Source of the DNA: Cladopsammia gracilis
Taxonomy: Eukaryota; Cnidaria; Anthozoa; Scleractinia; Dendrophylliidae
DNA: 64,000 bases
Direction: 5' to 3'
Assembly (NCBI GenBank): GCA_022457155.1
Contig: JAJGOT010000169.1
Location: 728,501 to 792,500, forward strand
The translations under genes and the position numbers were made by a program. Positions 1-11,309 of the stretch are shown here, one piece after another. A model generated the notes under the pieces. That model saw only the letters and a list, made by a program, of their open reading frames with translations. It was not told where the DNA came from and made no database searches. Within the stretch, counting starts at the first letter, position 1. Every line of letters starts with the position of its first letter.

Positions 1-395
1 TTGTGGTACAGCAAGGAGCACTTCACTGAAAGGCTTGCCTAGGTTTTCTTGGCAAGTGTTGTTATAGGTGGAAAATATCATTTCTCCCACAGCTTTAAGT
101 TCTCCTTTACACGGTTGAGCCTTTTTAGGGATTTGGTTTGTAGATTTGTTTTTTATGTCGCTGAAAAGACATCTGTATTTATGGCAGTTTTTCTTACTTT
201 CAGGAACTGTTCACTAACAGATGCATGGAAGCTCTTACAGCATTTGCACTTTTGAAGGCTGTGTAGATTTCTTCGAAGCTCCGTTGTCTTTGCCCATTTC
301 GTGGTGGAGAGTTGTGCGAGATATGCTTGCTTTTCAGATGGTTTCCTCCAGTGCGATATTTTGTCATCAATGATTTTGTAGCTTTTCAAGAAGGC
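1..395 (-). pseudogene. Exon of a transposon-like gene, cysteine pairs, frameshifted
   Basis: The minus strand is open from an acceptor at about 395 (TTTcag-like ...cacaacag) to a stop at 153, encoding a basic, lysine-rich stretch with a CKCCKSF cysteine cluster. Past that stop a second frame (about 150 down to 1, ending AVPQ at the window edge) stays open and reads naturally, so a 1-nt shift near 165 is likely. The acceptor phase matches the donor of the exon at 516-758, so both belong to one gene read leftwards and running out of the window. I do not recognise the product. The style (Lys/Cys-rich, short spliced exons) resembles uncharacterised expanded cnidarian families. No catalytic motif is visible. 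Confidence 0.4.
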
Positions 396-515
396 AGCTG
401 TTGTGATTTAAGGTTTTTTTTCAGTATAATAAATTACATTCTGCTAGCTGTTATTATATGGGAAATAAATTCGATCTTTTTTGCTATATAAACTAAAGTG
501 GTACTTCTATTTACC

Positions 516-758
516 TTTGTCCATTAAGAGAGGTTTATAGTCTTGGAACTGTTCGATGTAGAGCCTAAACCTCTCTTCAAGTAAACGTTTCTTAAATTGA
601 GATTGTGTCTCATCAGAATCACGAGTGATATTTTTTAAAGCTGTTGCTTTGGTCTCCCAAAGGAAGACTCTTACAAACCCACAGCAAACTCTATCTGTCA
701 TTTTGAAACTACCGCCAAAATATATGGAATCTCGTTTGCGTATAGTATCAGGTTTCAT
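516..758 (-). CDS. Exon of an unidentified gene, 5' of the exon at 1-395
   Basis: Open frame beginning at an ATG (MKPDTIRKRDSIYF) at 758. The frame is open upstream to 818 without an earlier ATG, so this start is tentative. It runs to the donor AAAG|gtaaata at 516. The last codon is completed by the acceptor near 395 (G+CT, Ala), which supports splicing to the 1-395 exon. The protein is 80 residues and mixed charged (RLLEERFRLYIEQFQDY). No family was recognised. It is probably part of the same transposon-like gene as 1-395; the promoter and any upstream exon are not visible. Confidence 0.4.
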
Positions 759-829
759 CTGGAGCCCGCGCAAATTATTTGAAATGTGTTTAGGAACTCT
801 AATTTGCGCGAAGTGCACTTTAACAAATA

Positions 830-1890
830 GAGTGACTCACAAACGATCGTTCCGCAGCACTCGACTCTATTATGAAAACTTGCTTATTATTCAACATCCG
901 AGTACATTTTGAAACTAATGCTAGTGGCTTAATTTGGTATCCCTGTAAGATATTAAATGTTTTCTCCCTGGTGAACGTGTCTTAAATTGACAAGAACTGT
1001 AAATTGTCTGTGTGCCTTTTGATCACTTTCTGTCCGCCATCTTTGTTTTGCCTTCAAATCTGGCATTCTCATTGGCTTACGACCTAACATAGGAGTCCTC
1101 TGTTCATCCCGATAGCGGTTTTCACCCATTTGCTTAGTTGCTAGACTTCTTCAAAGAATCGAGACCACGGCCGTTTGGGTATATACTTCATTGTAACACA
1201 CCATATAGGGATCCTATCATATAGGGATCATAAAAACTCATTTTAAAATGGTTTGCTTTTATTTACTGTTATGGGTAGTGATATCCATAACAGTAAAAAA
1301 AGCTAACCATTTTAAAATGAGTTTTTAGCCCTAAGTAAGTGCCGGATTCTTTGACGTGCATAAATTAAAACTACCATGAAGTATATACCGCCGTTTGCAA
1401 CAAAATGGCGCCCATTTTGATTACTGTGCAGTACGATATTTTGAATGCGAACGGGCCGCCGAATTCATCAAGTCCTAGAAAAATAATGACAATTTTAAAG
1501 GGTCATAAGGTTCTTCTATTCATTTGTCCTGAATGGACAAATATAGCTTAAAATGACAGAACAACATTCGATAGATGACTAATACTGGTCGTAATTAGTG
1601 ATGTTTTCTAAAATAACACTCTCGCTGGTCTATGTAATCGCCCATTCAGGACAGATTCCCATGGAGGACATTCGGCTGCCCGTAGAAAAGCTTTTCTTTG
1701 TATAGGTTGTGGGTCATCTCGTCGGCCCATTTTCAATTTACTACAGAAAAATTTAGAGTGGCCTTACAGGTCACGTGACAACAATACTTCCGGTCTGACA
1801 TGCAAAATCTGTTAAGGACAAGAAGTTTTAACTTCCTGCTAAGTTTGGCGGTTATCCATTTTTCATTCGTGCTACAATAATTTTTTCCTT
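830..1890. other. Non-coding interval with one foldback
   Basis: No credible reading frame. Holds the palindrome at 1231-1327 and otherwise AT-rich unique-looking sequence. Confidence 0.5.
1231..1327. repeat. Short foldback (about 44-bp arms)
   Basis: Arms 1231-1274 and 1284-1327 are near-perfect reverse complements (TAAAAACTCATTTTAAAATGG on the left, its complement on the right), with a loop of about 9 nt. MITE-like. Confidence 0.7.
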
Positions 1891-2011
1891 TATTTTTCCG
1901 ATTTTACCGTCTGGGTCATGCCTAAACATGTTTGAGTTTGTCGCCGAGGGCATGCTCGGCGACAAAAGTGAAGGGTGGATAACAAATCAGAAAAGTCAAT
2001 GTACTCACCCG

Positions 2012-2367
2012 TTAGCGGCCAGCTTGTGCAGTTTTCTCTGTAATGTTTGGAGCAAAACCTCCTTCTGAGAGTGGCTTGGCTGGCAGAGTATCTTGTGCGG
2101 TGGTTTGCGAAGAGGTTTTGGCTCGTTGAGCATCCTTGCAGGACTGGGCAGTTTTCACCTGTTTTTCCAAGGCTCCACCTGGGATGACAGGCTGCATATG
2201 GCCAACAGCACGGATGTTGGAGGTTCGTGGGATGTGTTGTCCTCGTGCTCCGTGTTTTCAACTGGGTTTTCCGTCGGACCAGGGCAATTTTTAGTCAGTG
2301 AAAGTAAGAAAATGCCCAGCCCCCCAGGAAAACGCTTTTGATCCAATGTCCCTGCCCTCGGGGGCAT
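2012..2367 (-). CDS. Possible coding exon(s), unidentified
   Basis: Two overlapping minus-strand frames (2155-2367 and 2012-2197) are Pro/Ser/Thr/Glu-rich, low-complexity and linker-like. A stop lies one codon before a good donor (CGG|gtgagtac, about 2009), so either the gene ends here or the frame is broken. Its neighbour to the left ends at about 1. No domain was seen. It could equally be chance open frames. Confidence 0.2.
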
Positions 2368-2369
2368 CT

Positions 2370-2844
2370 GAGAAAAATGTAGATCACATTAAAACTTTGA
2401 ATGAAATAAAATAATGTACAATGTCAAGTCACCATTTATTTTCAAATTTTGTTCTTTATTGTTATTAAACTACTGAGATTACAGAAAAACTTTGAACAAA
2501 CAAAAACAAAAACAGAGTACAATGTGAAGTCCAGCCATTTATTTACAATTTTTTTTTGTTCTCTTTCTGTTGACTACTGTAGGTTCTTCTCTAGATGAGC
2601 AGGGTGACCTACGATTAAAGAATAAGGTTGTTTTAAATATGTTTAATCACAATACCAGGATACAAAAAGGGGTTTAATGAAACCCAGTATAGTATAATAA
2701 AACAAAACAAAACTTTACTCCTTGTCTACTGTATTAAATCTGTATCCCAAATGATGACCAGAAGGAGGAGGAGGAAGATAAAATGGTAGTGATAATGTTA
2801 ATTGTAATGTCAGTGCTAATACTAATGAATTGTAGTTAGAAATG
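2370..2844. other. 3' flank of the PHD gene, AT-rich
   Basis: No gene seen. Repeated stretches such as GTACAATGT(C/G)AAGTC with CATTTATTT at 2411-2440 and 2517-2548 form an imperfect direct repeat about 105 bp apart. Confidence 0.4.
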
Positions 2845-3020
2845 CTATATTAAATCACCTTTACATTCAGAACAGAACCATTCCCTATCAGGAATACTTA
2901 GACTGTCAAGCCCCACACACTGGTAATGGTACCACACAAATCTGCATGTAGGCTTATCGCATACAATCATATAGTCGTCATTCGGTTCGCCACACGGACA
3001 GTATGCAGACACCAGATTGC
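2845..3020 (-). CDS. PHD zinc-finger terminal exon
   Basis: Acceptor ...cactatag at 3021 and stop at 2845. The Cys/His order is CPCG...VCDKPTC...WYHYQCVG...WFCSEC, the C4HC3 cross-brace of a PHD finger, with the conserved Trp before the last Cys pair. Such fingers usually read histone H3 tails; here it caps a transposon-like protein, so a role in chromatin targeting is inference. Phase (G|GC) matches the donor at 3194. Confidence 0.85.
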
Positions 3021-6000
3021 CTATAGTGAGTAAAACCAACAAGAAAATCCAGCTGTGTTATAGATAGTTCCCTTTACTTCATATATAAAGGTAATTGGAA
3101 GACAGGCAAACAGATACATGGCTGGCTGCCAGGCTGGCTGACTGGATGGGTAGGTGGGTTGGAAGATGCACAAGTGACAGGTCTTTAACCTACCTCTCTT
3201 CGCTGCCCTTGTTACTGCAGCTTTCTTAGCGCCAGTTTTCCTTCGCTGACTCACTTCTGCCAAGTGCTCAAACCAAATTTTCACTTCATTTTTTGTTAGC
3301 ATGGGCTGCCTTGCACAACTCTGGATTGCCTCGTGATCAACAGTTAGGTCTGCGGGTTTCATCGTCTTTGCAGGCCTTGCGAACTCTCGCTTTAGAACAA
3401 CTGATGGTGGTTTCCAGATACAGTCTTTCATTGTGTGTAGCATAACATGTCTGAAGCAATCTTCAGCCTGCATGTAATGTCCTGAACACTGGTCACCTTT
3501 GCATTCTTCACATTCTTCACATTCTTCACAATGCCCTCCCCAAGGGCGGTTCGGATCTTTTATTGGTAAGGGAATGCTGTTAAGGTTTGGGCCCGAATTA
3601 AACCACTCTAATTTCTTTGTTGGCTTTCCTTTCTTACACACTGGATGAATACAGGAGGGCTTGTAACATGCATGTAGCAAAAGTATGTACTGTTTGGGAT
3701 ATGCTGTCGCCAGATGATCATTCCGAACTTGCCAGATTTCCTCAAAGTACTGATATTGTACAGGTTCTTTCTCTTTTAGCTCTTTTTTTTAGCTTTTTTC
3801 GAGCCTTGCAAAAATGTGATTAAATTCGTTCTTCTACTCTGCATATATTTAGAATATTCACCACTGGCACCTTTGAAGTAATTTATCTTTGTACTCCCAA
3901 AAGGGGCATCTTGAGTCCTATCAATGTAAACGTCTGCAGCAGCATCTAGATTTGATTTCAGTTTCTCTTCATCCAGTCCGTTGTTGGTCATGTTTGACCC
4001 ATTCAAGGTTGAAGGTATAAACACATGACTGTGAGCCCTTGCAATGCAATCATTTACTAATTCGACCCTGTTCAAGAAACTACCGCCACTATGCCAGGCT
4101 GTCACACAAGTAACAGCTTTCTTTTCACTGAGATGGATCTCAGTCCACACAAATTTGGACTTCAAGAATTGAGGGTCGCTCATCTGATGCTCCATCAACA
4201 CGAATACAGTCCACACTCTTTCCAGGGAAAAGGTGTTTGAACTCTTCGGTGGTCTTCAGAAATTTCAAATCCGCAGCATGTTGTGAAGGATTCTTATTGA
4301 ACGCAAAATGATCATTCATAATTGCAGCAGCTCTTTCATCAGTTTTGTCCCTTGCCATAAATAAATATGTCGAGCTCTACAAAACTGAAGAATACTTATT
4401 AACAAAATCAGTCCTTGTTGTTACCTCCTGGTCAACAGAGAGCACTCTGTGTTGTGAATGTGTATATGTTGTGTCCAATCTGAAACCAGCTTGATCGTCT
4501 CTGTTTAAAACAGTTTTGTTGCTTGTATCTATAAGTTGAATTTTGTCAAGGATCTTGTACAGTGCGCAGGTATAGTGCGCATCGGGATTAAACTTCAAGT
4601 TAAATCCTTTCCTTGCCCTTCGGCAGGTAACCTTTGCTTCACCTTTATATCTTTTTGCTGATAGTTTCCTTTTGTTTCTAACAACACACATTTGCACTAC
4701 AGTTCCATATCCTATCTTGGTGTCATACTTTTGTTGCAGGTGTTCTTGTATTGATCTAAAAGATGCTTTGGGACCTTGTTTCCTGTTTCCATCAAATGTG
4801 GCAATGCCGGTTCGTCTCCATGAGTCTGCGCCACACCGTTTACTCTGCACAAATTCCTCTATATCTTTTCCTAGGTTGAGAAATCTTTGCAGTACTTTGC
4901 AGTATTTTGCCAACTCTTTTTGGTACCTTTGGCTTGTTGTCTTTTCGCGATTCTCTTGATAATTGCTCGGTGTTTCTTCACAACTTGCTTCCTTTCAGCA
5001 GACCTTAACTTTAAGCTAATCCAGTCTTCAGGATTGTCACTTTCAGAATCTGTTAGACCAGTGTTATCCATAGCTGCAACTCTTTCGTCATTTAGGTATG
5101 CCTGCCTAGACATCTCGACAGATTCCTGTTCGTTATCATCCAAATCCATTCCATCTAGATTTTGACTAAAGTCAACCAAAACTTGATTTATAACCTCATT
5201 GTCATAATTACGCATCAAAAGTCTAAGCTCTTCTACGAACGAAAACCAATTTAAGTTGTTTTCTCTTAACATGAGCAACAAGTGGTCATTATTTGGGGCA
5301 AAAACGTGTGGCTGTTTCTGTAAACCATCATCGGGATCTAAGTGCCTCTTTCTTTGAGCTGTATCTAGTTCACTTGACTTCTTTGATCCATCATCAGATC
5401 TAAGCATGTGTTCCTTTGAGCTGTTTCTGAGTCGCTGTCGGTTTCAGACCCACTCACCCACTGAATCTGGAGTTCAGAATTGTCTGAGGATTCATTGTCA
5501 CTTTCACTGTCATTTGCAAATCATAAAGCCTAAGGGATTTTAATGCACATTGTTCTTTCACTGCCACAAGCTCAGAAACATCTCTTCTTATTTCCTCTGC
5601 TTCCTGTAGAGCACTTCTAACATCGTTCTTCAACTTTGTGACCTCTTGTATCCCCAAGGTCTGTTACACTTCCTTCTTAGAATAGCCACTGGCTTCACAG
5701 ACAGCAAATTTGATTAACTTTCTGTCGCTCTCGGTTGAAGCCAACTTTAAAAGATCCTCCACAGTTTCTTTTCTTACACCTTTTGTGTCCATGTTTTTTT
5801 CCAGTGAAAACTTGGAAACTATCTTAACCAGTTTTTCATAGTTGACAGCATCTTGCTTTTCAATCACATACAATTTCTGCATTCCGGGTTTCTGTGATGC
5901 TCTAAAGACAACAACAGGCAGCTGCATGAAACGTCTTGTTACATTAGAAGACTGTAGGTAGAGGAGAAGTGTTTCCTATAACTTTCAGAAAGTTCCAATA

Positions 6001-7206
6001 CTCCAGTGGCTAGAATATCTTGAGCAGCATTAATTAACATACCACATTCTCTGCATTCTGGTCTGTGCAACTGGGAACATGGCATGGATCTACATGAAAT
6101 AAACTGTTCAAGGGAAATTCCAGTTAACTTAGATACATGAAGACCATCTCCAACTTTAGTATTTTCACTCAAATTGTTGTTAATCTGTCCGAGATATCTT
6201 TGGTATGCAGCTTCATCTCCCCTACCGGTCTGATCTATAAAAAAGGCTTTGTTTGGGTGTCCTGTCCAGATGGCTGAGGTTGGTCTTTATTGTTACACTG
6301 GCCATTACCAGAACTGGAACTGCAGGCTGCACTTTCCTTTGCGTACTGACTTCCAACGTCGCCACTGGATTGGTTGAGTTCATTTCCTTCTGCAACTCTC
6401 ACAAGATCATGACAACCACTTTTTTCAGACAGCTCTTTCGTCGTGTTTTTTACAAGCATATTATTGATTCTCTGTTGTGAAGTATCAAGCTGCTGATTAC
6501 CACATGGCTCACCTTGCTCTCTGGCTTTGTTACCAAGTCTAATCCTTTTTTGGTGCAAAGCCTTTGCTTCCTTCCGCAGAACAGACAGCTCGTCTTCCAA
6601 CTCTCGTTTCTTTAGCCTGAGGGGTCTCATTTCTTGAGTGAGATGCCGTGCTCGATCATCTTGATTCAAGTGCCTTGCTCTTGCTCTCGTTTTCTCTAAC
6701 AGTGTCATTTCTAGATTTGCTTCTGTAAGGTCTTCTTTGATTTGCTCAATTCTCTTGGAGCGCATTGAAGGAGTTAACTTGGTAACTGCAGGATTGCTCT
6801 CAGTAGAAGATGAAGACGACGATCATGACTTTTTTCTTGTATGAATATCCTTCCTTATCTACCTTTGCCTGTTCCAGGGACTGCAGCTCTCCTTTTTGAA
6901 CACCAAAGATGGATCTTGTAATGCCAGATCATAGGCTGCGTTATTCACAGCTTTCCTGTAGTCGTACAAGAAGCCTCCAAGTTGGACGTTTAAGCTTTCA
7001 GTGTCTACTTGTACCGTTAAATCAACTGTAGGAGCACAAGGGATCTACAATACGAATAACCAGTTGGCAAAAGAAAAAGAAATGCTGCTCTGGAAAGTGC
7101 ACTTTTCTCAGATTTTCATTAATGGATGATTTATACAATAGTAAAAATCTGCAATTGTGTTGAATTATGAATTTGTAGCAGTATAGCTTCTTAACAATTT
7201 AAAAGT

Positions 7207-8043
7207 ATAGTTTAAAAAACGAGCAGTAAAGTATTATCAGGTTTAAAAAGTCGAGGCGAAGCCGAGAGTTTTTACACTTGATAATACACGTGCTGCGAGT
7301 TTTTTGAACGGCTTCAAAAACATTCTTTCAAAAGCGTGTCCCTTCGGAATTAAAACAATTGCGCTTTTGTGCAAAGAGGAAATTAGCATACGAGAAAAAC
7401 AAGTAGACTAGACTGATTAGCATAAACACATGTGCCACGTCTTCGACGAAGTGACCATTGCTTCCCGGCTCCTGTCGAAAGTTTTGGGATTTTATAGTTC
7501 TGAGGGAAAACATCTACTGAAAAATGCTATACTAAAGTTGTCAGGCACGGTAGATAAAACGGCTGACAATTTTTTTTTAGAGGTAGAGAACAAGTAGAAA
7601 TAAGGAGCTTGCATCTGCGAACCAGTCGCTTACCTGGCAATTTACACGAGGGCGCTGGTGTCATTCAAATAACAGGTCACTTGTTAAACTGTTGATTGTT
7701 TATTTTGTTGAGAAGATTCCAAATAGAATGGCGAAAGATCAGATTTAGTAAAACAGTACTGCACAAAAATATTAAAGTCACCATTTGTTGCACTAAGAAT
7801 TCTGAACAATTACTACCCATATCAGTAATCTTAATATAAATATCACGGTCATTTTAAAATCATTCTCATTAAAAATTCAGCGATAATTGCATTGTTTGCC
7901 CATTTAGCCCCGAACTCCCCTGTGACTGAAATCAAAGCCGCCACCAGGCTTTTCATAATGACCGTAGATTACCAGGTATAAAGGCTCATACACGTGATCG
8001 ATTTGCGTCCTTGATTGGCTGATACGCTCATGAATGATTAATG
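7207..8043. repeat. Interspersed repeat, copy 1 (intronic)
   Basis: About 0.83 kb, starting TAGTTTAAAAAACGAGCAGTA. It contains a strong internal hairpin (TATTATCAGGTTTAAAAA...GATAATA around 7238-7295). The same sequence occurs in reverse complement at about 61,165-62,030. It has no coding capacity and sits in the intron between 7044 and 8576. A non-autonomous DNA transposon is likely. Confidence 0.75.
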
Positions 8044-8090
8044 AGTTTTTGAACTTTAATGTAAGACTGCAAGTGGTGAGAACTCGCCAA

Positions 8091-8215
8091 GGTGCGGGAT
8101 TGCAGAAAATTAATTCTGTGGCCTTCATACTTATTTGCATCTCATTGAATAACTATAGATCCTTGTCCTGTCTCGTTCTGAAAAGCACTGAATTAATTTT
8201 CTGCAATCCCGCACC
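8091..8215. repeat. MITE-like foldback
   Basis: 26-bp perfect inverted arms (GGTGCGGGATTGCAGAAAAT... at 8091-8116 and 8190-8215) around about 73 bp. Confidence 0.75.
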
Positions 8216-8885
8216 TCACCCTGAGAACTTCAATAAAATCAGGGTTATCCTCCATTTATAAAGCAGTAGGCCACTCAAACAATTAGGCTGTTATAAACTC
8301 TAATGTTTAAATCACAAGTATGGACAGTTTTGTTTAACTGAGAGAAAAAAAACAGCTAGCCAGAGGGGGGATAAGAACTAGAAGATAGCCATTTATGACC
8401 GCTACTGGCCCTTGACAACAATCCTGTAAAATGTATCAATAATCAAACAGAACCCGTCCTCTAAAATAAGCAAAAGATAATAGGCTTTAAAGTTTCTTCA
8501 AGACTAATGAAATGTGATATTTTCTCCATGTGCATAATTATTCATTGTAACCTTCCTGAAGTTCCTTACAGGTACCTGCATAACTGGACCAAGCACAATC
8601 TGGTTTCCTTCAAAAGCTATTGTTGTCTGACCACCTGAAATTAGCAATTTCACAAAATGTCACTTAAAAAGGAAATAATTCAGTCATATTAGCATATGAC
8701 ATAAATCGTCAAACGTTTACAGCATGACATCATAATTGTAACAACAGGAGTGAATTGTTCACAATTTAAAAAATCTTACACATTAATATAAGCTTAGATA
8801 GATATGCTAATTAGATGCCCATTTACCTTTCTCTGTAAGTGTACTGTGGCTGTTTCCTGGCTTGACAGATTGTTTACCTGAAAAC

Positions 8886-8888
<3 letters not shown>

Positions 8889-8936
<48 letters not shown>
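8889..8936. repeat. (TA)n microsatellite
   Basis: Uninterrupted TA dinucleotide run just upstream (gene sense) of the exon at 8827-8877. Confidence 0.95.
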
Positions 8937-8938
<2 letters not shown>

Positions 8939-9361
8939 CTCATTTCGTCTGTGACTCATTAAAACAGACATTCACCCTAAAGTTTAAGAAAGGATGCTAG
9001 GTGTACTAAAATTCATAAATCAAATACCTTGACAAAATGAAAAATCTTATTTACAGACAAGGGAATAGTACTTTCACCTACAAAACAAAATATCAATGTC
9101 TGAAGTGAATACCAGTGAATGCATATAAAAATTAACAACAATCCACATTATTGCTTCAAAGAAAAAAGACAATTCAATCTGTTCAATGCAAGCAATTGGG
9201 AATTTCTTCCCCAAAGTCTTTGTTTTCTATTATGTTTTAAAATTATAGAAAAAAGCTGACACACACACACATCACACAACGAATAAAGTTATTCCAAGGT
9301 GTATTATAAAAAGGAAATATTTCAATAACCTTTGGCCTGCATTGACTCTGGCGACTTTCAC

Positions 9362-9494
9362 TCTCCATCAAACAAGAAGACAAATAATGTTTCATTTGCA
9401 CATGCTTTAAAAGTCTCATCGTCATCGATTTCTGTTCCATCCTCCAGAAAGAAGTATATGGTTTCTTCTTCTTTGATTCCAAATTTTGCTTTTC
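9362..9494 (-). CDS. CIDE-N-like exon
   Basis: Bounded by ttttccag and a GA|gtgaaag donor. It encodes KAKFGIKEEETIYFFLEDG, then TEIDDDETFKACANETLFVFL. The acidic EDGTEIDDDE turn followed by a strand with FVFL is the second half of a CIDE-N/CAD fold, as found in CIDE proteins and DFF subunits. The first half should lie in an upstream exon I could not place. Likely the N-terminus of the gene ending with the PHD finger, though the phase link to 9028-9077 is not clean. Confidence 0.55.
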
Positions 9495-9727
9495 CTGGAA
9501 AACGAGCAAACATACATAAGCTTATAAAACACAGGAAACTTTTCAAAATTCCCAGTTGGGAATTAAATGGGAAATTTCCCAATAATTGGGAAAAAACGGA
9601 GACATGAAATTCCATATTTGGGATATATTTGGGAAGCTGTTGACTCCCAAGATGTAATAATTGGGTTTTGTATGGGAAAAAGTGTTGCTTTCTTCCTTAT
9701 CCCAACATTGTGAATATCATGGGAATA

Positions 9728-9855
9728 TTTTCCCATGTTATTCCCAAAGTTGAGAATAATATGGGAACATTTTCCCATGTTATTCCCAAAGTTGAGAATA
9801 ATATGGGAATGTTTTCCCATATTATTCCCAAAGTTGAGAATAATATGGGAATGTT
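9728..9855. repeat. 42-bp tandem repeat, 3 copies
   Basis: Unit TTTTCCCATGTTATTCCCAA... of 42 bp, itself built of TTCCCA/TGGGAA inverted words, so the array can fold. The surrounding 9545-9630 is rich in the same TGGGAA words. Confidence 0.85.
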
Positions 9856-9863
9856 TTCTTATA

Positions 9864-10085
9864 CAGCTGTTTGTAAAAATTTTGAACCCACCCCAAATAT
9901 ATCATTATATAGATACATTCATATTTCTGGCCACATACTCGCAAACAATACCTCGGATATGGCATTGTTTACTGTTTACACGCATTGACGTTTTAAATTT
10001 AGATTTATAAATCATAAAACAAAATTGTAGGCCTCTGGTTATAATGATATATTTGTGTTGGGTTCAAAATTTTTGCAAACAGCTG
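9864..10085. mobile_element. MITE with TA target duplication
   Basis: About 46-bp terminal inverted repeats starting CAGCTGTTTGTAAAAATTTT, flanked by TA at 9862-9863 and 10086-10087. 222 bp, non-coding. The TA target suggests mobilisation by a Tc1/mariner-type transposase. Confidence 0.75.
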
Positions 10086-10648
10086 TATATAAAGTTGTAA
10101 ATAATGTGGAAATATTAATTTTCTCCATGATATTCTGAAACAAATGCATGTGCATAGAGTGAAAATGCTTCCTACTTTTGTTAGACCTAGCCTTGAAGCT
10201 TAACTATATTGTGTTGTGTAAATAAAATAATGGAAATAAATTATGATGAAATGTGATTTATTGACAAGCAGAAAGGAAAGTGATTTTCCATGTACCTTCT
10301 AGACTTGGAAAAGCTATACCCTGGAATATTTACAAAACATGTACATGAACCGGTATTTGCTTTTGCATGAACCGGTATTAGCTCAAGATAAAATAATACG
10401 AAAATTTTGTAAATCCTTATATTCCCTTTTATGTCACATTTACCAGTTTGCACACAAAATGTTACATATAAGAATGTCAGTTTATCAGCTACCACCACAA
10501 ATCTCATTAAAAGTTCAAGTGAAATTCAGGACATCTTTTGGTCAAACGACAAAAACAGGCACAGTAAAGGTTTCTAAAAATTCATAGAACTGACAACTTT
10601 GAAATTATATAGCTGTTTTTACATGAATGAAGTGATCAGATTTTTTTG

Positions 10649-11057
10649 TCAGCAATTTGTACTAATCCAGCTACCAGTTGCAATAGCAATGATGGAATCA
10701 AAAGAAACTGTTTCTTGCCATTCTTCCAAAAGTCTCACGGACAAGCTTATTGGGATCATGCCGCTTCTCAATGTAAAAGTACACATTAACTTCTTTCCTT
10801 TCCTTATTGATGCTAACTACTTTCCCATGCCAAACATCCCCAGGCTCTTCTCCTTGAACAAGTAGCATGTCATCTTGTTCAGGATACACAGGAACAACAA
10901 GTTCATAAGGCAGTGTTCTCAGTTTCCTCATATAGTCAACCACAGTTGCCACATTATTTCCACAGTCATAAAGCATGACTTTTCTCTGAATGCTGTCTGT
11001 TAAAAAGAACACCTTGTCACCACTGGGCAGCAATTGGATTGGAAAGGACAAGAAAAG
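10649..11057 (-). CDS. Terminal exon, conserved GDVWHGKV...YVRE-like domain
   Basis: Acceptor ccttttccag at 11058, open to a stop at 10698. A 1-nt shift near 10,710 would continue to a stop at 10,649 with natural sequence (FDSIIAIATG). Order: LPSGDKVFFL, YELVVPVYPEQDDML, GDVWHGKVVSINKERK, VNVYFYIEKR, LVRETFGRMARNS. This looks like a small beta-rich domain seen at the end of several uncharacterised cnidarian, transposon-linked proteins. No catalytic residues recognised. Possible upstream exons are at 19,9xx-20,352, but a link is unproven. Confidence 0.5.
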
Positions 11058-11309
11058 CTGGAAAAGGTAAGTGATTTGAGTTTTAAATTACATGTAGTAA
11101 GTTTAACTTTCAACCTAATGTCCAACTGGACAGGGTTCAGGGTTATTTTAGACCTTTTGTGGCGATTTATTATTAGTTTCTATTTGATATTGTGCACATC
11201 TAACTAGTTTAAAATTATTGTTAAAGCGTTTATTTTGTTAAGCTTAAGCTTAATTACAAACAGAATGGCAAAAGTCTGCGACTCTGAGCGCTGAAAAAAT
11301 TGAATATTA

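Larger units (their letters stand above)
2845..9494 (-). pseudogene. CIDE-N / coiled-coil / PHD-finger gene, transposon-like, multiply broken
   Basis: Reconstructed minus-strand exons: 9362-9494 (CIDE-N-like, EDGTEIDDDETF), possibly 9028-9077, 8827-8877, 8576-8634, 6863-7044, the long exon 3194-6796, and the last exon 2845-3020. From 8877 down to 7044 and 6796 the splice phases agree. The long exon encodes a coiled coil (about 6765-6550), acidic Ser/Asp linkers, a basic segment (about 4910-4600), then a block with VDGASDE, WTEIHL, SGGSFLNRVEL and FIPSTLNG that I associate with uncharacterised expanded families in corals and sponges. The last exon is a classic C4HC3 PHD finger. Lesions in the long exon: shifts near 6240 (T6), 5940, 4910, 4170 and 3785 (A8); in-frame TAA near 5660 and TAG near 4375. 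Function unknown. A DDE-type transposase ancestry is only a guess. Confidence 0.55.

Noticed and set aside
9563..10010. Frames of 85-106 codons on both strands
   Set aside because: They follow the 42-bp tandem repeat and the adjacent MITE.
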